Both the position numbers and the translations under genes were made by a program. Below the pieces are notes generated by a model that was given only the letters and a program-made list of their open reading frames with translations, did no database searches and had not been told where the DNA came from. Shown piece by piece: positions 12,116 through 14,830 of a stretch of 14,830 nucleotides of DNA. Every line of letters begins with the position of its first letter. The stretch's first letter is position 1. This DNA is from UMGS1781 sp964389545. GTDB taxonomy: Bacteria; Bacillota; Clostridia; TANB77; CAG-508. Location of the stretch: contig CAYMDN010000031.1 of the NCBI GenBank assembly GCA_964389545.1, positions 1 to 14,830 of the forward strand, read 5' to 3'.

Positions 12116-14704
12116 ATGAATAGTCAAAAATTAACACAAAAATCTATAGAAGCCATACAAAAGGCTCAAAATATTGCTATTGAAAATGAAAATAGTCAAA
12201 TAGAACAAGAACATTTATTGTATGCTTTATTAACTCAAGACAATAGTTTAATAAGGCAATTATTAAAGAAGATGAATGTAGATGAATCCTTTGAAGATGA
12301 ACTTAAAAGAAATATAGACAATAAACCTAAAATGCATACAAATGGTAGACCAGCTGATCAAGTTTACATTTCTAGAGATGTTGATGAAGCATTAAATGTA
12401 GCTGAGAAAACTGCTGACTCTATGAAAGATGAGTACATCTCTGTTGAGCATTTATTTATAGGTTTGTTGGAGAAAGCAAATTCTCATTTAAAAGATTTGT
12501 TTAAATCATTTAAAATTACTAAAAATGAATTCTTGAAAGTTTTGGCTGATGTAAGGGGGAATGTAAAAGTGACTACTGATAATCCAGAAGATACTTATGA
12601 TGTATTAAAAAAATATGGTACAGATTTAGTAGAAATGGCTAAAAATCAAAAATTAGATCCAGTTATAGGAAGAGATAATGAAATTAGAAATGTTATAAGA
12701 ATATTATCAAGAAAAACTAAGAATAATCCATGTTTAATAGGTGAACCTGGTGTTGGTAAAACAGCAATTGCAGAAGGATTAGCACTTAGAATTGTACGAG
12801 GTGATGTTCCAGATGGATTAAAAGATTGTACAATATTTTCTTTAGATATGGGAGCATTAGTTGCTGGAGCTAAATATAGAGGTGAATTTGAAGAAAGATT
12901 AAAAGCTGTTCTTCAAGAAGTTAAAAAGAGTAACGGAAAAATTATTCTATTTATTGACGAACTTCATACTATTGTTGGAGCTGGTAAAACTGAGGGGGCC
13001 ATGGATGCTGGAAACTTATTAAAACCTATGCTTGCAAGAGGAGAATTACATTGTATAGGTGCAACTACTCTTAACGAATATAGACAATATATTGAAAAGG
13101 ATTCTGCATTAGAAAGACGTTTCCAACATGTACTAGTTGATGAACCTACAGTAGAAGATACTATATCAATTTTAAGAGGTTTAAAAGAAAGATATGAAGT
13201 TTATCATGGTGTTGAAATAAGTGATAATGCAATTATTTCTGCAGCAACATTATCACATAGATATATTAGTGATAGATTTTTACCAGATAAAGCGATAGAC
13301 CTAATAGATGAAGCATGTAGTATGATTAAAACAGAGATGGAATCTATGCCAATAGAGTTAGATGATATATCACACAAAATAATGCAACTTCAAATAGAAG
13401 AAGCAGCATTAAAGAAAGAAAAAGATGAACAATCTAAAAAAAGACTTGAAGAAATTCAGAAAGAAATTGCCGAAATGCAAACTTCTTTTAATGAGATGAA
13501 GGCTAAATGGGATAATGAAAAGGATGCAATTTCTAAGGTTCAAAAGCTACGTGAAGATATAGAGAAAGTAAATGCTGATATTGAGAGAGCAGAGAGAAAT
13601 TATGAACTTGATAAAGCAGCAGAATTAAAATATGGAAAATTACCGGATTTACAAAAAGAGTTAAAAGTAGAAGAGGAGATAGCACAAAAATCTAAAGAAT
13701 CTACATTGTTAAGAACAAGAGTTACAGATGAAGAAATAACAAAAATTATAGCAAAATGGACAGGAATACCTGTAACTAAATTAATGGAAAGTGAAAGGGA
13801 AAAGATACTAAATTTAGGTGATGTACTGCACAAAAGAGTTATTGGTCAAAACGAAGCAGTCGAAAAAGTTACTGATGCAATTATACGATCACGAGCAGGA
13901 ATACAAGATAGTAGCAGACCTATTGGATCATTTATGTTTTTAGGTCCAACTGGTGTTGGTAAAACAGAACTTGCTAAAGCTCTTGCAGAGAATTTATTTG
14001 ATGATGAGCATAATATTATTAGAATTGATATGTCTGAATATATGGAAAAATTCTCAGTATCTAGATTAATAGGAGCTCCTCCAGGATATGTGGGATATGA
14101 AGAGGGAGGACAATTAACAGAAGCTGTTAGAAGAAAACCATATTCCGTAATATTATTTGATGAGATAGAAAAGGCTCATCCTGATGTATTTAACATTTTA
14201 CTTCAAGTATTAGATGATGGCAGAATTACAGATTCACAAGGTAGAACGGTTGATTTTAAAAATACAATTATTATCTTAACATCAAACTTGGGTTCTGAAT
14301 ACATCTTAGAAGGTATTAAAAATGGTGAATTAACAGATGAAGCAAAAGAAAATGTAAATACTTTATTAAAGCAAAGTTTTAGACCTGAATTTTTAAATAG
14401 GTTGGATGAAATTGTATTCTACAAACCTCTTGTTAAAAATGAAATTGCTAAAATATTAGATTTATTAGTCATAGATTTAAATAAAAGATTAGAAAATCAA
14501 GAAATAGTAATAAGTTTAACCAACGAAGCAAAAGAATATTTAATAGAAAATGGATATGATCCAATATATGGAGCAAGACCTTTAAAACGTTTTGTTCAAA
14601 AACAATTAGAAACATTGATAGCACGTAAAATAATTGAGCAAACAATATTGCCAAAGCAAAATGTAATTGTAAGCTGTAAACAAGACCACTTAGTAATAAA
14701 ATAA
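12116..14704 (+). CDS. clpB: ATP-dependent disaggregase ClpB (Hsp100)
   Basis: 862 residues, typical length. ClpB hexamers thread aggregated proteins through a central pore and work with DnaK/DnaJ to refold them. Domains in order: N-terminal Clp_N repeats (about 1-145); the first AAA+ domain with Walker A GEPGVGKT (209-216), Walker B ILFIDE (277-282) and the RR pair at 334-335; the long coiled-coil M domain (about 405-525), which separates ClpB from ClpA and ClpC; and the second AAA+ domain with GPTGVGKT (610-617), VILFDE (678-683), the GYVGYEEGG pore loop, and sensor 2 in YGARPLKR. All nucleotide-binding motifs are intact. A strong AAGGAGGAG precedes the ATG. No CIRCE or CtsR operator is visible in the short upstream gap, so its heat-shock control is not evident here. 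Confidence 0.97.
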   Translation: MNSQKLTQKSIEAIQKAQNIAIENENSQIEQEHLLYALLTQDNSLIRQLLKKMNVDESFEDELKRNIDNKPKMHTNGRPADQVYISRDVDEALNVAEKTADSMKDEYISVEHLFIGLLEKANSHLKDLFKSFKITKNEFLKVLADVRGNVKVTTDNPEDTYDVLKKYGTDLVEMAKNQKLDPVIGRDNEIRNVIRILSRKTKNNPCLIGEPGVGKTAIAEGLALRIVRGDVPDGLKDCTIFSLDMGALVAGAKYRGEFEERLKAVLQEVKKSNGKIILFIDELHTIVGAGKTEGAMDAGNLLKPMLARGELHCIGATTLNEYRQYIEKDSALERRFQHVLVDEPTVEDTISILRGLKERYEVYHGVEISDNAIISAATLSHRYISDRFLPDKAIDLIDEACSMIKTEMESMPIELDDISHKIMQLQIEEAALKKEKDEQSKKRLEEIQKEIAEMQTSFNEMKAKWDNEKDAISKVQKLREDIEKVNADIERAERNYELDKAAELKYGKLPDLQKELKVEEEIAQKSKESTLLRTRVTDEEITKIIAKWTGIPVTKLMESEREKILNLGDVLHKRVIGQNEAVEKVTDAIIRSRAGIQDSSRPIGSFMFLGPTGVGKTELAKALAENLFDDEHNIIRIDMSEYMEKFSVSRLIGAPPGYVGYEEGGQLTEAVRRKPYSVILFDEIEKAHPDVFNILLQVLDDGRITDSQGRTVDFKNTIIILTSNLGSEYILEGIKNGELTDEAKENVNTLLKQSFRPEFLNRLDEIVFYKPLVKNEIAKILDLLVIDLNKRLENQEIVISLTNEAKEYLIENGYDPIYGARPLKRFVQKQLETLIARKIIEQTILPKQNVIVSCKQDHLVIK

Positions 14705-14722
14705 ATCAATATTTACCTATTA

Positions 14723-14751
14723 TTGAAACAAATTATATTTTATGATAGTAT
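14723..14751 (+). promoter_or_regulatory. Promoter candidate for the HAD-type gene
   Basis: TTGAAA at 14723-14728 is 17 nt from TAGTAT at 14746-14751, which is preceded by TG at 14743-14744 to give an extended -10. A separate TATAAT at 14753-14758 has no -35 at usable spacing. The 75-nt gap shows no convincing terminator for clpB. Confidence 0.45.
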
Positions 14752-14779
14752 TTATAATATTAATAAATGGAGGACATAT

Positions 14780-14830
14780 ATGAGAATAGGAATTGATATA
14801 GATAATACAATAACAAATACATTGCCAATA
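14780..14830 (+). CDS. HAD-superfamily phosphatase/nucleotidase, N-terminal fragment
   Basis: Only 17 codons are present before the window ends. They read MRIGIDIDNTITNTLPI, with the HAD motif I D-x-D-N-T (D6 and D8), in which the first Asp is the phosphorylated nucleophile. The IGIDIDNTIT form is typical of small 5'-nucleotidase-like HAD proteins of Bacillota. GGAGG at 14769-14773 lies 6 nt before the ATG, which supports the start. The substrate cannot be judged from this fragment. Confidence 0.7.
   Translation, partial: MRIGIDIDNTITNTLPI

Noticed and set aside
14750..14768. ATTTAT/ATAAAT inverted repeat as a terminator for clpB
   Set aside because: The stem is only A-T pairs, has no T run after it, and overlaps a TATAAT and the region just before the next ribosome-binding site.
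1..14830. Mobile elements, CRISPR arrays, tRNA or rRNA genes, phage or defence islands
   Set aside because: No transposase, integrase, regular repeat-spacer pattern or tRNA-like cloverleaf was seen; the gaps are all under 100 nt and the genes are mostly core functions.
1..14830. Mollicute-type genetic code (UGA as Trp), suggested by the low GC
   Set aside because: rsmE and cdaA end at TGA at the expected family lengths, and tryptophans in conserved positions use TGG.

Overview
The window is AT-rich (by eye about 30% G+C), densely coded bacterial DNA, and every gene I can support lies on the + strand. TGA is used as a stop (rsmE, cdaA), Trp is TGG, and Shine-Dalgarno sequences are strong (AGGAGG, AAAGGAG). 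The gene content (DnaJ, ClpB, CdaA, omega, YicC, a UgtP-like glycosyltransferase) points to a low-GC Bacillota, most likely a Clostridia-type anaerobe. I cannot name a species.

Layout. (1) 1-1059 is the 3' part of dnaJ, ending in a small hairpin. (2) 1088-2622 has a near-perfect sigma-A promoter, then a secreted protein of unknown function and a PflX-like radical SAM protein. (3) 2642-4833 has its own promoter driving an unusually long dGTPase-like HD protein; its stop codon lies in a hairpin loop. (4) 4862-6716 holds rsmE, followed 4 nt later by a four-helix membrane protein with an acidic and then a Lys/Thr-rich tail. (5) 6745-12051 is a tightly packed cluster: yicC, rpoZ, gmk, a 35-residue membrane miniprotein, cdaA, truA, a GT28-like lipid glycosyltransferase and a PlsC-like acyltransferase. 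Several junctions overlap by 4-8 nt, and the cluster ends at a good terminator-like hairpin. (6) 12116-14704 is clpB. (7) A promoter-like sequence and the first 17 codons of a HAD-type phosphatase close the window.

How the genes relate. DnaJ and ClpB belong to the same disaggregation pathway but are about 11 kb apart. The central cluster joins RNA and nucleotide functions (YicC, omega, Gmk, TruA) to envelope functions: c-di-AMP synthesis by CdaA, glycolipid synthesis and phospholipid acylation.

Most of the window is core housekeeping DNA. I see no mobile element, CRISPR array, tRNA, rRNA or phage gene, and no intergenic gap over 100 bases. I did not find a clear new multi-gene system. The parts most worth a second look are the expanded dGTPase-like protein, the charge-segregated membrane protein, the 35-residue miniprotein beside cdaA, the secreted unknown, and the unusual gene neighbourhoods of cdaA and gmk.
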